A stretch of 64,000 nt of DNA from SVQP01 sp045587385. GTDB taxonomy: Bacteria; Bacillota; Clostridia; Oscillospirales; CAG-272. Positions 24,365 through 33,125 of the stretch are shown in pieces; position 1 is the first letter of the stretch; every line of letters begins with the position of its first letter. The stretch spans positions 3,214-67,213 of the forward strand of contig JAZNCE010000128.1 of assembly GCA_045587385.1 (NCBI GenBank), written 5' to 3'. The notes under the pieces are model-generated. The model had not been told where the DNA came from. It saw nothing but the letters and a program-made list of their open reading frames with translations, and did no database searches. The position numbers and the translations under genes were made by a program.

Positions 24365-25831
24365 TCAATAATCGTAGCCGTAAGCCTCGTAGATTTCCTT
24401 GAGAAGCTTCTTGGTCTGCTTTTCATCCTTGGTGATGTTCTTGACGATAGAGGGGCTCTTGCTGTTGAGCGAGGTCTGCACGATGGACGCGCAAGCCAGA
24501 GACTTGTGGTGGAAGTGAGTATAACCAAAGTCAAATACCTTGTTACGGATGATCACGTCAACCATCTCAGCGGACTCGGGGTCACGCGCGGTCTTGGACT
24601 TTGCAACCTTTTCGTACAGAGTCTCGGTTACCATGTAGTAAGAGGAAGAGGACAGAACCTCCATCATATAGCCTGCCATATCCAGGTTTTCATCGGAAAC
24701 GCTCTTGGGAATGATGGCAACGCAAGCAGAACCGTTTACAAAGCTCAGGTAATCTTCCTGATCCTCGTCATACTTGGGCTGAGGCAGAAGACCGAAATCG
24801 TCCTCCATATCCTTCAGACCGATCGCACCGGACAGATAGCTTGCATACATCAGAGCTCTGCCGGACTTGAATACGTTTGCAGGCTCGGAGTATATGGAGT
24901 TGTTTGCAATATATTCCTGAACGGTTACGTGGAAAGACTGCTGGGTAACGATCAGCTCATAGATCTTATCGTATACAGTCTGCAGTCTGTCGGTGTTAGC
25001 CTCGTATACGGGCAGGTGATCCTCATCAAAGGAGAACATGGTGCAGCCTGCGCCAAAGAAGAAGTTATAGTCACAGTCAAGCGACCAACCTACAAGGCCG
25101 TAGAAGTCGTCCTGATAATTCACCTTACCGTCACCGTTAAGGTCCTTGGTCTGATCCTTGGTCAGAAGCAGCATATCGTCAAGGGTCCAAGTGCCCTGTC
25201 TTGCATCGTCGTAGGGGAACTCAAGACCGTACTCGTCGAACAAATTCTTGTTGAAAATGATTGCAGCGGTAATGGTGTTGGTGCTGGGCAGCAGGTCTCC
25301 GCACACCATCAGCATGCTGTCACCGATCATAAAGCCGTTCTTGCAGTCCTGGTCCCACCAAGGCTGGTCAAAGTTCACATGCTCCAGGTCGTTGAGCTTG
25401 TAGAGGTTGTTGCCAAGCGCCAGGTTGGTTGCAGCATCAACCATATGCTGGAAAACGATGTGGTATTCACCGGTGCCTGCGGTAACGTCGGTCTTAACGT
25501 CCTGACCGAGAGTGACGTAGTCCTCAACGAGCAGGCCGTTGATCTCAACGCCATAGTAGCTTTCGATCATGTCGTTTCTTCTGTAAACAGCGTCCTCAAG
25601 CGGGTCGGTGGAGTTTTCTTCGGGACCGATATTGGTGGCACTATTACTGAGAATGACAAGCTCCTTACCCTTGTAAGCATCCGAAAATGCAAGGTCGGGG
25701 CTGACCCAGTGAGACTCTTCCTCGGATACACCCTCGGAGGAATTCTCGTCCTGGTTTGCGTCAACGCAAGAAGCCAGCATAGCGATCATCATAACGCCGC
25801 ACAAAAGCAGAACTAAAAGCTTTTTGTACAT
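24365..25831 (-). CDS. Solute-binding-like lipoprotein, paralogue 4
   Basis: A 488-aa lipoprotein with Cys22 (MLASC). It has an acidic linker, then the binding fold: ELVILSNSATNIGPEENSTD, GEYHIVFQHMVDAATNLALG, PWWDQDCKNGFMIGDSMLMV and LLPQPKYDEDQEDYLSFVNG. DLNGDGKVNYQDD is a canonical-looking EF-hand loop. Closely related to paralogue 5 by the shared ARQGTWTLDDML and TKDQTKDLNGDGK segments. It has its own promoter (25874-25902) and terminator (24310-24342). The strong promoter suggests high expression. No permease genes are next to it. Confidence 0.78.
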   Translation of the reverse strand: MYKKLLVLLLCGVMMIAMLASCVDANQDENSSEGVSEEESHWVSPDLAFSDAYKGKELVILSNSATNIGPEENSTDPLEDAVYRRNDMIESYYGVEINGLLVEDYVTLGQDVKTDVTAGTGEYHIVFQHMVDAATNLALGNNLYKLNDLEHVNFDQPWWDQDCKNGFMIGDSMLMVCGDLLPSTNTITAAIIFNKNLFDEYGLEFPYDDARQGTWTLDDMLLLTKDQTKDLNGDGKVNYQDDFYGLVGWSLDCDYNFFFGAGCTMFSFDEDHLPVYEANTDRLQTVYDKIYELIVTQQSFHVTVQEYIANNSIYSEPANVFKSGRALMYASYLSGAIGLKDMEDDFGLLPQPKYDEDQEDYLSFVNGSACVAIIPKSVSDENLDMAGYMMEVLSSSSYYMVTETLYEKVAKSKTARDPESAEMVDVIIRNKVFDFGYTHFHHKSLACASIVQTSLNSKSPSIVKNITKDEKQTKKLLKEIYEAYGYDY

Positions 25832-25873
25832 AAGTATGTCCTTCTTTCTTACAAATATTTTTATACGAGTAAT

Positions 25874-25902
25874 ATTCTACCACAAATTCCATTGGTTGTC
25901 AA
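25874..25902 (-). promoter_or_regulatory. Predicted promoter of lipoprotein gene 4
   Basis: Minus-strand TTGACA (25902-25897), 17-nt spacer, TAGAAT (25879-25874). The leader is about 35 nt. Confidence 0.8.
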
Positions 25903-25941
25903 GACAAACTTTCAACGGCTATTTTTGTGCACCTTGCACGA

Positions 25942-25974
25942 TAAAAAGGAATCCCTTGTGAACAAGGGATTCCT
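25942..25974 (-). terminator. Terminator of lipoprotein gene 5
   Basis: AGGAATCCCTTGT (25947-25959) and ACAAGGGATTCCT (25962-25974) form a 13-bp stem with a 2-nt gap as loop centre. A T run follows on the minus strand. Confidence 0.88.
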
Positions 25975-25985
25975 TGATGGATCGA

Positions 25986-27476
25986 TCAATCGTATCCGTA
26001 CGCCTTGAGGATCTTTTTGAGCTCGGTTCTGGTCTTGCGCTCGGAGGTAGTGATATCCTTGACGATAGAGGTCTTGTTTGCCTGCAACGCGGTCTGCGCA
26101 ATGTTAAAGCAGGGGAAATCCTGACCGGAAAAGTGTGCGTAGCCAAAGTCGAACACCTTGTGACGGATGATGATATCCACCATCTCGGCAGACTCGGGGT
26201 CACGCGCGTTCTTGGACTTGGCAACCACGTCGTACAGAGTATCGGTCACCATATTGTAGGACGCAGAGGTCAGAGCCTCCAGCATGTATCCCGCGATTGC
26301 GAGATTTTCCTCGGAAAGGCTTGCAGGCACGCAAGCTATGCTCGCGCTGCCGTTGACAAAGCCGAGATAATCGGTCTGCTTTTCATCGTACTTGGGATTG
26401 GGCAGGATGCCGTAATCGTCCACCATGTCACGCAAAGAGGTAGTCGTGGACAGATAGGTCGGGAAGAACAGTGCTCTGCCGTCGCGGAACACGTCAATGG
26501 TTGCCGTGTACATGCTCGGATCCTTTTCATACTGCGCCCAGATCACGTGGAAGGAATTCTGCGTGATGATCAGCTTATAGATCTTATCGTAGATCTCCTG
26601 CAATCTGTCGGTATTGGGGTCAAATACGGGCAAGTGATCCTCGTCATAGGAGAACATGGTTGCGCCCGTGCCGAAGTACAGATTAAAATCGGCATCGGCA
26701 GCCCATGCAGTCACACCGTAAAAGTCGTCGGTATGAATGATCTTGCCGTCACCGTTGAGGTCCTTGGTCTGATCCTTGGTCAGCTCCAGCATGTCGTCCA
26801 GCGTCCACGTGCCCTGTCTTGCATCTTCGTAGGGCAGCTCCCAGCCGTTTTCCTCAAACAAATTCTTGTTGAACAGAACCGACGCCGTAATCAGCATGGC
26901 AGAGGGCAGCAGGTCGCCGCACACCATCATCATGTTGTCGCCGATCACAAAGCCCTTCTTACAGTCCTGGTCCCACCATTCCTGATCGAAATCCACGTAC
27001 TCAAGATCGGTCAGATTATACAGATATCCGCCCGGAGCAAGTCCTTTCGCCGCTTCGATCATGTGCTGATACACGATGTGATATTCACCAGTGCCCGCGG
27101 TCACGTCGTTTTTGATGGCGGTAGAGATCATCGTATGGTCGGACTGGTAAGCGCAGTTGAACTCAATGCCCAGCTCGTTTTCCAGCTTGTCGTCACGTCT
27201 GTAAACGGCATCCTCCAGGGGGTCGGTGGAGCTTTCCTCGGGAGCGATATCATACTTGTTGTACGCAAGAATGACCACCTCAACGTCCTTGAGATTGATG
27301 TCAACCTTGTCGAGCTTGAGGTCGGGGTTCATCCAGTAGCTCTCTTCTTCTACAACGACCGAGCCGTTTTCATCGGTTTCGGTACTGCCCTGCTGCTCGG
27401 GTGCTTTCTCTACACAGCCCGCAAGCATAGCAAGCAGCATGCCGCAAAGCAGCAGCCATACAGTCAGCTTTTTCAT
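25986..27476 (-). CDS. Solute-binding-like lipoprotein, paralogue 5
   Basis: A 496-aa lipoprotein with Cys21 (AMLAGC). It shares long segments with paralogue 4 (ESSTDPLEDAVYRRDD, WWDQDCKKGFVIGDNMMMVC, YGILPNPKYDEKQTDYLGFV), so the pair is a tandem duplication. DLNGDGKIIHTDD is the EF-hand-like loop. Its own promoter (27522-27550) and terminator (25947-25974) make it a single-gene unit. The family resembles ABC extracellular binding proteins, yet no ABC membrane or ATPase genes occur between 15 and 33 kb. Confidence 0.78.
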   Translation of the reverse strand: MKKLTVWLLLCGMLLAMLAGCVEKAPEQQGSTETDENGSVVVEEESYWMNPDLKLDKVDINLKDVEVVILAYNKYDIAPEESSTDPLEDAVYRRDDKLENELGIEFNCAYQSDHTMISTAIKNDVTAGTGEYHIVYQHMIEAAKGLAPGGYLYNLTDLEYVDFDQEWWDQDCKKGFVIGDNMMMVCGDLLPSAMLITASVLFNKNLFEENGWELPYEDARQGTWTLDDMLELTKDQTKDLNGDGKIIHTDDFYGVTAWAADADFNLYFGTGATMFSYDEDHLPVFDPNTDRLQEIYDKIYKLIITQNSFHVIWAQYEKDPSMYTATIDVFRDGRALFFPTYLSTTTSLRDMVDDYGILPNPKYDEKQTDYLGFVNGSASIACVPASLSEENLAIAGYMLEALTSASYNMVTDTLYDVVAKSKNARDPESAEMVDIIIRHKVFDFGYAHFSGQDFPCFNIAQTALQANKTSIVKDITTSERKTRTELKKILKAYGYD

Positions 27477-27521
27477 AAGTCATTCCCTCTTTTCGGTGTA
27501 ATTTGAAAATCTATCTTACTT

Positions 27522-27550
27522 ATTCTATCATACATCCGCGCGCGTGTCAA
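27522..27550 (-). promoter_or_regulatory. Predicted promoter of lipoprotein gene 5
   Basis: Minus-strand TTGACA (27550-27545), 17-nt spacer, TAGAAT (27527-27522). It has the same boxes and spacing as the promoter at 25874-25902. Confidence 0.8.
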
Positions 27551-27563
27551 GGGATTTGCACAT

Positions 27564-27590
27564 CAAAAAAGGGCGACCGAAGCCGCCCTA
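27564..27590 (-). terminator. Terminator of the three-gene membrane-protein operon
   Basis: AGGGCG and CGCCCT arms around a GCTTCGGT-type loop, followed on the minus strand by TTTTTT. It lies just past the stop at 27595. Confidence 0.8.
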
Positions 27591-27594
27591 TCAT

Positions 27595-29163
27595 TTATTC
27601 AGTTGTTGTGTCTGTGGTTTGCTCGGGTGCAGACTCCGCTTGCAGCTTTTTTTGCTTGCGTTTTTTGGCATGTTTGACCAGTATGACGATCAGCACCACG
27701 ATCGACACAGTAGAAATACCGATCACCGCAAGCACGAGCAGCACACGTATGACAATGATACCGATCACCGCAAGCACGAACAGCGCGCCTATAACGATGA
27801 AGCCGATTGCCAAGTACGTGTACGCCGTGACCACGCGTTCGGGGTTTTCCACCTCGCACAAGGTAAAAATCAGATCCTCGTCGGGCAAGCCGTCCAAGTG
27901 GATCTTGTATCCCGCGTCGGTCTTTGTCCACTCCTTTGGTGCAATGCTGTACTCTCCCTTGCGCTCCTTGACCATAACGTAGGGCGTGTTGATATAGATA
28001 TCCAGCGTGCCGAACTCGGTCCATGTTGAAGCGGGCGTCAGAAAATACTCATAGGCATAAGTAGGCTGCTCATATCTGCCGTTAATATGGGGATACAGAG
28101 GAGCTGTGACCGTATTGGTCAGCCGCTCGCCCGGTGCGAGCGTGATCTCGTACTCATACCATTGCAAAAGATGCCGCGAATAATCCCAGTCGTTCACGAC
28201 ACCGCCATACAAGCCGAGTGCTTTGTCTGACCCCTCCAGCTGCGCCACGGCAGCATTGAACCAATCGTGCGCCGCTACCCCCGATGCGGGATCGTAGCAT
28301 TGCATGGCAAGCGCGCCAAAGGTAGTGCTGGTCTTGTCTACCACACTCATGCTGCCCTCGATCTCGGTTTCCAAAGAGCCGTTTTCATAGAACTTCCATT
28401 CCAGCTCGCCGACATCTTCACCCAATACGTACACCGTGATCTCGGCATCAGACGTGTGCACGGATGCCCAGCCCGCATTTCCGTTCTCATCCGAATGGTA
28501 GCCGCCCAGATTTTCCAACATAAAGCGCGTATGTTCAAAAGCACCGTCAAAATACGTTGCCGCACGGGCAGAGCGGTATGTCTGCTTATCCACACTTATG
28601 CGGTAGGTATAAATATGCACGGGCAGATCGTAGGTCAAAAAGCTATCCGTGCGGTAATCGTTATGCAGCTTTGCCATTTCCTCCGCGGGATCAAAGTTGT
28701 ACAGATAGTGATCCCAATAGCTGTGTCGCACGGTGGTCTGTACCGCTGCACCGTTTACCTGCGCGCCGTATTCGGAAGCATTGTCGGGCGTGACGTATTC
28801 TCCCTTCTCGGAGTCGTAAATTTCGCCGTAATAGGGAGTGATCCCAAACGGAAAGAGCAGATTTGCCGTAACCGTCATATCACTTGGATTGTAAAAAGTA
28901 TATTCCGCCGTCACACTTGCATCGTAGGCAAGATAGTCCTCGATACTGCCGTAAAGATTGCTTGGAAACGCCCCTATATCAAAGGTCAGCGTTTCGTGCT
29001 CTACCACCAAGGGGCATTCCCCTTCCGTGGTCAACACGCCCGACGTGCTCACGCCCTCCCAATAAGATTGCGCGGAATTGGCAGATGCGGGAAAGACCGC
29101 AAGAGCGCACAGCAGCACGCCTATGACGGAAACGAAACATATTTTACGCGTTGGTTTGCTCAT
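27595..29163 (-). CDS. Type I membrane surface protein, paralogue A
   Basis: An unrecognised 522-aa exported protein with a signal peptide (VIGVLLCALAVFPASA) and a large extracellular part. Two long hydrophobic stretches follow between about residues 440 and 500 (AIGFIVIGALFVLAVIGIIV), then a basic tail KHAKKRKQKK and an acidic Thr-rich end. It shares with the next two genes the motifs VYVLGEDVGELEWK and LAPGERLTNTVTAPLYP. The start is ATG 29163, with AAGGAGG upstream; it overlaps the end of the preceding gene by 20 nt. The function is unknown. The extracellular fold looks beta-rich. Confidence 0.65.
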   Translation of the reverse strand: MSKPTRKICFVSVIGVLLCALAVFPASANSAQSYWEGVSTSGVLTTEGECPLVVEHETLTFDIGAFPSNLYGSIEDYLAYDASVTAEYTFYNPSDMTVTANLLFPFGITPYYGEIYDSEKGEYVTPDNASEYGAQVNGAAVQTTVRHSYWDHYLYNFDPAEEMAKLHNDYRTDSFLTYDLPVHIYTYRISVDKQTYRSARAATYFDGAFEHTRFMLENLGGYHSDENGNAGWASVHTSDAEITVYVLGEDVGELEWKFYENGSLETEIEGSMSVVDKTSTTFGALAMQCYDPASGVAAHDWFNAAVAQLEGSDKALGLYGGVVNDWDYSRHLLQWYEYEITLAPGERLTNTVTAPLYPHINGRYEQPTYAYEYFLTPASTWTEFGTLDIYINTPYVMVKERKGEYSIAPKEWTKTDAGYKIHLDGLPDEDLIFTLCEVENPERVVTAYTYLAIGFIVIGALFVLAVIGIIVIRVLLVLAVIGISTVSIVVLIVILVKHAKKRKQKKLQAESAPEQTTDTTTE

Positions 29164-30745
29164 CGTGATCCTCCTTCTCGTCAGTTTCGTCAGTCTCATC
29201 ACTTGCATCTTGCCCGGCAGGCGTCGCTTGGCTATTTTCCTGCTCCTTGAGCTTGGCTTTCTTTTTCTTGCGTCTGCGAATCAACAGCACAATGAGAACG
29301 ATAACAGCTGCAATCACAACCACAGCAAGCAGCACGGGCAAGGCGTGCAGCAACAGCATTATGATCAGGATCACGACAAAGAAAAACATCATTGCCAAAA
29401 AGCCAAAATCAATATTGATCCTGCCCTTGCTCGTGGAAACGACCAGATAGGGTGCATCAATTTCTCCTGTGTACGCATATCCGTCCTCAATCTCGGAAAA
29501 CTTCATGTACTCGGGATGTGATTCCATCCTTTTGAGTCGCAGATCGGTCAAGACATGCACGCTGAACTGTCCGCACGCGCTCCATTGCTCTGCTGCGGGC
29601 AACGCAATCGGGTAGGTGTAGATCGGGGGCGTTTCGTAATCGTGCACAAAGGGATAGAGCGGCGACTTGACCGTCACGGTCGTACGCGCACCGGGTTCAA
29701 GCGTCACGCCAAAGATCTGCATTGCCTGCAAGCAGCTGTCGCCCGCCAAGCCGTACTTCGTGAAATTGCAGGTGCCCTCGGTATACTCGTAATAACTATC
29801 ATTCCGCGTCAGATACGCGAACGTGGCGTTGTAATAATCGATCTCGCTGCAGCCGAGCGCTGCGTCGTAGCCCGTCATGCAATATTCCTCAAAGGTGATC
29901 TCCTCTTTCTCTTGCAGCGTCACCTCGATCTCCATCGGCAAGCCCCCGTAGGGATACGGCTCAGTGCTTCCTTTCCATACAAGCGCGTCAATATCCTCGC
30001 CTATGACGTAAACGGAAACAACGTCCTCACACGCAGAAATCTGCGTACCATAGCCTAAATAAGTATGAAAGAGGGCGTCGCCCGAGCAGATCATGCGCGT
30101 GCCCGTATATGCGGGCAGCGTTGCGCTGACGTAAACGTCCTTATTCTCCGACTTTGGCAAAATCGAATACGTATACTTGTACACGGGCGTATTGCGGTAA
30201 AATATACCCTCTTCGATATAATCGTCCGACAAATACTTCACCCCGTACGCATGGGAGCGGATCGCAGCCTCCTGTGCGGTTTTGGATTGCGTGTAGTCGT
30301 ACGCGTTGTAGCAAAAGACGTGTCTTGTCTGCGTTTCGACCTGCTCACCGCCGATCTCAACCGTGTACTTTTCCGCATCCGCACCCGCGGGCAGCTCGTT
30401 TGCATACCACGGCATGGACGCCGCTGCGTTGTGCGTCAGCAGCTCGGTATGTACGGTGTGATCGGTGGGATTATACAGCGTATAGGTGGCTGTCATTTGC
30501 CCGCCGTACGCCAAAAGCTGCTCTGCCGTTTTGTATTCCTCTAAAGGCAAGTCGCGGACATCCATGTATATCTCGGTGCTCTCTATGGCAAGCTCGGTCA
30601 CCCCGTCCATGACGTACAAGCCGCCCGCAACCGATCCGCGATACGGCTCGGCAGGGGTAAATGCAAAAACAGGCATAACGGCAAGGACGCACAGCAGTAT
30701 GCAAAGGAATACGGAAAATGCGATTCTTGGCGTTCTGTTTTTCAT
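29144..30745 (-). CDS. Type I membrane surface protein, paralogue B
   Basis: A 533-aa exported protein related to its two neighbours. It has a signal peptide (LCILLCVLAVMPVFAFTP), an extracellular domain with YTLYNPTDHTVHTELL, VYVIGEDIDALVWKG and LEPGARTTVTVKSPLYPF, and one long hydrophobic helix at about 455-490 flanked by RRRKKKKAKLK. The end is very acidic (DASDETDETDEKEDHDEQ). The ATG overlaps the upstream stop by ATGA. I cannot name the family. The conserved F/YxNPTD motif followed by a hydrophobic strand suggests an Ig-like module. Confidence 0.65.
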   Translation of the reverse strand: MKNRTPRIAFSVFLCILLCVLAVMPVFAFTPAEPYRGSVAGGLYVMDGVTELAIESTEIYMDVRDLPLEEYKTAEQLLAYGGQMTATYTLYNPTDHTVHTELLTHNAAASMPWYANELPAGADAEKYTVEIGGEQVETQTRHVFCYNAYDYTQSKTAQEAAIRSHAYGVKYLSDDYIEEGIFYRNTPVYKYTYSILPKSENKDVYVSATLPAYTGTRMICSGDALFHTYLGYGTQISACEDVVSVYVIGEDIDALVWKGSTEPYPYGGLPMEIEVTLQEKEEITFEEYCMTGYDAALGCSEIDYYNATFAYLTRNDSYYEYTEGTCNFTKYGLAGDSCLQAMQIFGVTLEPGARTTVTVKSPLYPFVHDYETPPIYTYPIALPAAEQWSACGQFSVHVLTDLRLKRMESHPEYMKFSEIEDGYAYTGEIDAPYLVVSTSKGRINIDFGFLAMMFFFVVILIIMLLLHALPVLLAVVVIAAVIVLIVLLIRRRKKKKAKLKEQENSQATPAGQDASDETDETDEKEDHDEQTNA

Positions 30746-32322
30746 GATTGTGCTCCTTTCTCGGTTTCCTGTTCCGTAGCTTGATCGGTTGAGAAGGCGG
30801 GTTTGCCCTTGCGCTTGCCTGACGTTCTGCGCTCATGCAGCAGCACAAGCAGTGCAATCAAGCCGCCTATTGCCGCGAACGGCAACGCGTACAATATTAT
30901 GGTGATGATGAAGCGTATAAATTCTAAAACACCGGCAAGTGTCAATGATGCGGTATTGAGATTACTTTTATTACTGAGTGTAAAGCGCACTATGGGCGTT
31001 TCGGGATCGATCTGCATGACATATCCCTGCTCGATACGCTGGTAATCATCAGTCTTATGGGTGTGATAATAGTTGATATCTCCCATGTAAAGCGGGGTGT
31101 GGATATGCAGCTCAATATTCTCTACAGAGGTAAATGTACCCTGCACCACAGGCACGAAGCACCAAGTTCCCAACGTGATCTTACTGCTACCCGACGGCCA
31201 TTGCCCCGGATATGCAAGCATCTGCACGGTATTTTCCGCAGTTGCACCGGGAGCGAGCTCAATTTCATAATAAAGTAACGGCTGCAGCGACTCAAGTACA
31301 TTCCAACCATTGGTCGAGGCATCGGTAACCACACAGGATTGCTCGATGCGATTGTGCTGCAGCATATTCAGCACTGCACCGTACCAATCCTTTTGCGTAA
31401 TGCCCCAGTTCGGATCATAGTGCTGCATGGCAATCTCGCCCAGTGTGGTTTGGGTCTTACCTTGATAGATCATATCATGTTCGCCGCGAATCCTGCCTAC
31501 CTTCCATTCGCCGATCTCAATCTCTCCCTCTCCAATGACGTACACATTGATCACGTCACCGTAAGAAACGTATCCGCCCATCGGTACGTAAGATGCTCCG
31601 CATAAAACATCCTTTTTAACTTCATGCCCCCACATGTGCGGAATAAAGACCAATGGATCGCCCTCTTGGAAGTGCACGTTGCAATCCAGCATTTCCGAGC
31701 CGCCGTTTTCCCTCACTTCATTCCCCGGAACGAAGGAATACACCGTCACAAGCGTATCGGCGGGGAGCTGCTCCCCGTCAAGTTTGTCTATCATATCCGC
31801 AAGCAGAGCTTGCATGGTGTAATCATTTTCGTAAACAATATGGTCATAACGGTTTTGCGCCTCGGAAAGATACGCATAGCGCACGATGGGCGTGACCGGC
31901 TTGCCGTCCAGCGTAATGCTGTATTGCTCCAAAAGGCGTGACGCCACGCTCACGCTCTCCCAATCTGCATATTCGGGCGGCAGCGTGGCGGGCATATACA
32001 AGCCCTGTTTGATGGGCTGATCGGTGGGATTTTCAAATACGTAGGTTGCACGCACGCGCGGCTGATATTCCAAAAACGATGCATATTGCGTAGCATCACG
32101 GTAGTCCCAATCGGGAGGCAGGCTGTCGATCTGCCACGTCACGTCCAAGGATTTGACGGCAAGCGGACTTTTTCCGCCCGCGGGATAGAGCGAAAAGTGC
32201 GGCACCGCGCCGTACGGATCAATGGGAGTCATGCCAAAAACAGGCATAACGGCAAGGACGCACAGCAAAAATGCCATTGCGCCTGCCGTTATGCACAGAT
32301 TTATTTTTTTGAATTTTTTCAT
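30742..32322 (-). CDS. Type I membrane surface protein, paralogue C
   Basis: A 526-aa exported protein, first of the three-gene operon. The signal peptide contains LLCVLAVMPVFGMTPIDPYG, almost the same as that of paralogue B. Shared motifs are YVFENPTDQPIKQGLY, INVYVIGEGEIEIGEW and LAPGATAENTVQMLAYPG. A C-terminal membrane helix (about 470-500) is followed by HERRTSGKRKGK and an acidic tail. The three proteins diverge strongly in the middle, so they probably bind different partners or ligands. No clear promoter was found; the upstream 400 nt hold a large inverted repeat. Confidence 0.65.
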   Translation of the reverse strand: MKKFKKINLCITAGAMAFLLCVLAVMPVFGMTPIDPYGAVPHFSLYPAGGKSPLAVKSLDVTWQIDSLPPDWDYRDATQYASFLEYQPRVRATYVFENPTDQPIKQGLYMPATLPPEYADWESVSVASRLLEQYSITLDGKPVTPIVRYAYLSEAQNRYDHIVYENDYTMQALLADMIDKLDGEQLPADTLVTVYSFVPGNEVRENGGSEMLDCNVHFQEGDPLVFIPHMWGHEVKKDVLCGASYVPMGGYVSYGDVINVYVIGEGEIEIGEWKVGRIRGEHDMIYQGKTQTTLGEIAMQHYDPNWGITQKDWYGAVLNMLQHNRIEQSCVVTDASTNGWNVLESLQPLLYYEIELAPGATAENTVQMLAYPGQWPSGSSKITLGTWCFVPVVQGTFTSVENIELHIHTPLYMGDINYYHTHKTDDYQRIEQGYVMQIDPETPIVRFTLSNKSNLNTASLTLAGVLEFIRFIITIILYALPFAAIGGLIALLVLLHERRTSGKRKGKPAFSTDQATEQETEKGAQS

Positions 32323-32726
32323 AGCGAGTCCTCCTTTGTTCTGTCGGAATACTTTCGACTTCAGGCTTCATCGAATGAAGTAACCCATAGCAGACATTCA
32401 AGCGATAAGGACATACACTGCATAGGCGTCCCCCGAAGGGAAGCTGGCGCCGTAGGCGACTGAAGGGGAACGCGAAAACTTGGGCTTGAATTGTTATATC
32501 CGAACGGTTAGCACGCCACTCCCCTTCGGTCGCTGCGCGCCAGCTTCCCCTCGGGGGACGCCTTTTGGGCGCGCAACCATATCGTTTAGTTATCCACTAC
32601 AAGTTAGTCGATCTTTATATTCCCATCATTCCGGTTCTATCGGGGTTCACCTATATAGACGCAAAAAATCAAAATTCGTTTCGCGTTTTTCAAAAAATAT
32701 TTGTTAATAAATTGTAAACTTTAAAA
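32323..32726. other. Intergenic region upstream of the surface operon
   Basis: A 404-bp stretch without a supported gene. It holds a small inverted repeat (CTTCATTCGATGAAG near 32370), the large inverted repeat at 32425-32562, and at 32652-32669 the motif TATATAGACGCAAAAAAT, which has a close copy upstream of the lipoprotein operon (24285-24302). The rsfS stop lies at 32727 and no clear terminator was found for that operon. Confidence 0.6.
32425..32562. repeat. Large inverted repeat, REP/MITE-like
   Basis: The left arm 32425-32469 (GGCGTCCCCCGAAGGGAAGC... to TGAAGGGGA) and the right arm 32520-32562 (TCCCCTTCGG... to GGGGGACGCC) are near-perfect inverses of about 43-45 bp around a 50-bp centre. 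It has no coding capacity. It is typical of dispersed palindromic elements in gut Clostridia, and a transposition-derived origin is possible. Confidence 0.7.
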
Positions 32727-33101
32727 TCAGTTGCCGTACAGTCTGTCCAGATCGTAGAATTCTCTTGCCTCGCGGGAGAACACGTGCACGATGACGTGAC
32801 TGTAGTCCAGTACGATCCAAGCGTTGTTGCCTCTGCCTTCAACGGCTTCAGCCTTGATATCTCTTTCCTCCATCTTGAACTCGACCTCGCCTGCAAGTGC
32901 CTTGACGTGGGTGGAAGAAGTACCGTTTGCCAGCACAAAATACTCCGCAATGTCGGTCTTGTCCTTAAGCTCCACAATCTTGATATCCTTGGCTCTGGTA
33001 TCTTCCAAAATCTCGGCAATCGCCTCTGCCAGCTGCAGAGGAGTAGCACCGATCAGAGAGGGCTTCTTTGCTTGGTTTTCGTTGTTCAGAATCTCTTCCA
33101 T
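32727..33101 (-). CDS. rsfS: Ribosomal silencing factor RsfS
   Basis: A 124-aa protein of the RsfS/Iojap family. It binds L14 on the 50S subunit and blocks subunit joining when nutrients are short. Family motifs are present: DIKIVELKDKTDIAEYFVLA, SSTHVKALAGEVE and NNAWIVLDYSHVIVHVFS, with the usual REFYDLDRLYGN end. It is the last gene of the long minus-strand operon, 24 nt after yqeK, an order shared with many Firmicutes (nadD-yqeK-rsfS). Confidence 0.96.
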   Translation of the reverse strand: MEEILNNENQAKKPSLIGATPLQLAEAIAEILEDTRAKDIKIVELKDKTDIAEYFVLANGTSSTHVKALAGEVEFKMEERDIKAEAVEGRGNNAWIVLDYSHVIVHVFSREAREFYDLDRLYGN

Positions 33102-33125
33102 GATGTATTCCTTTCTATTTCTCGT

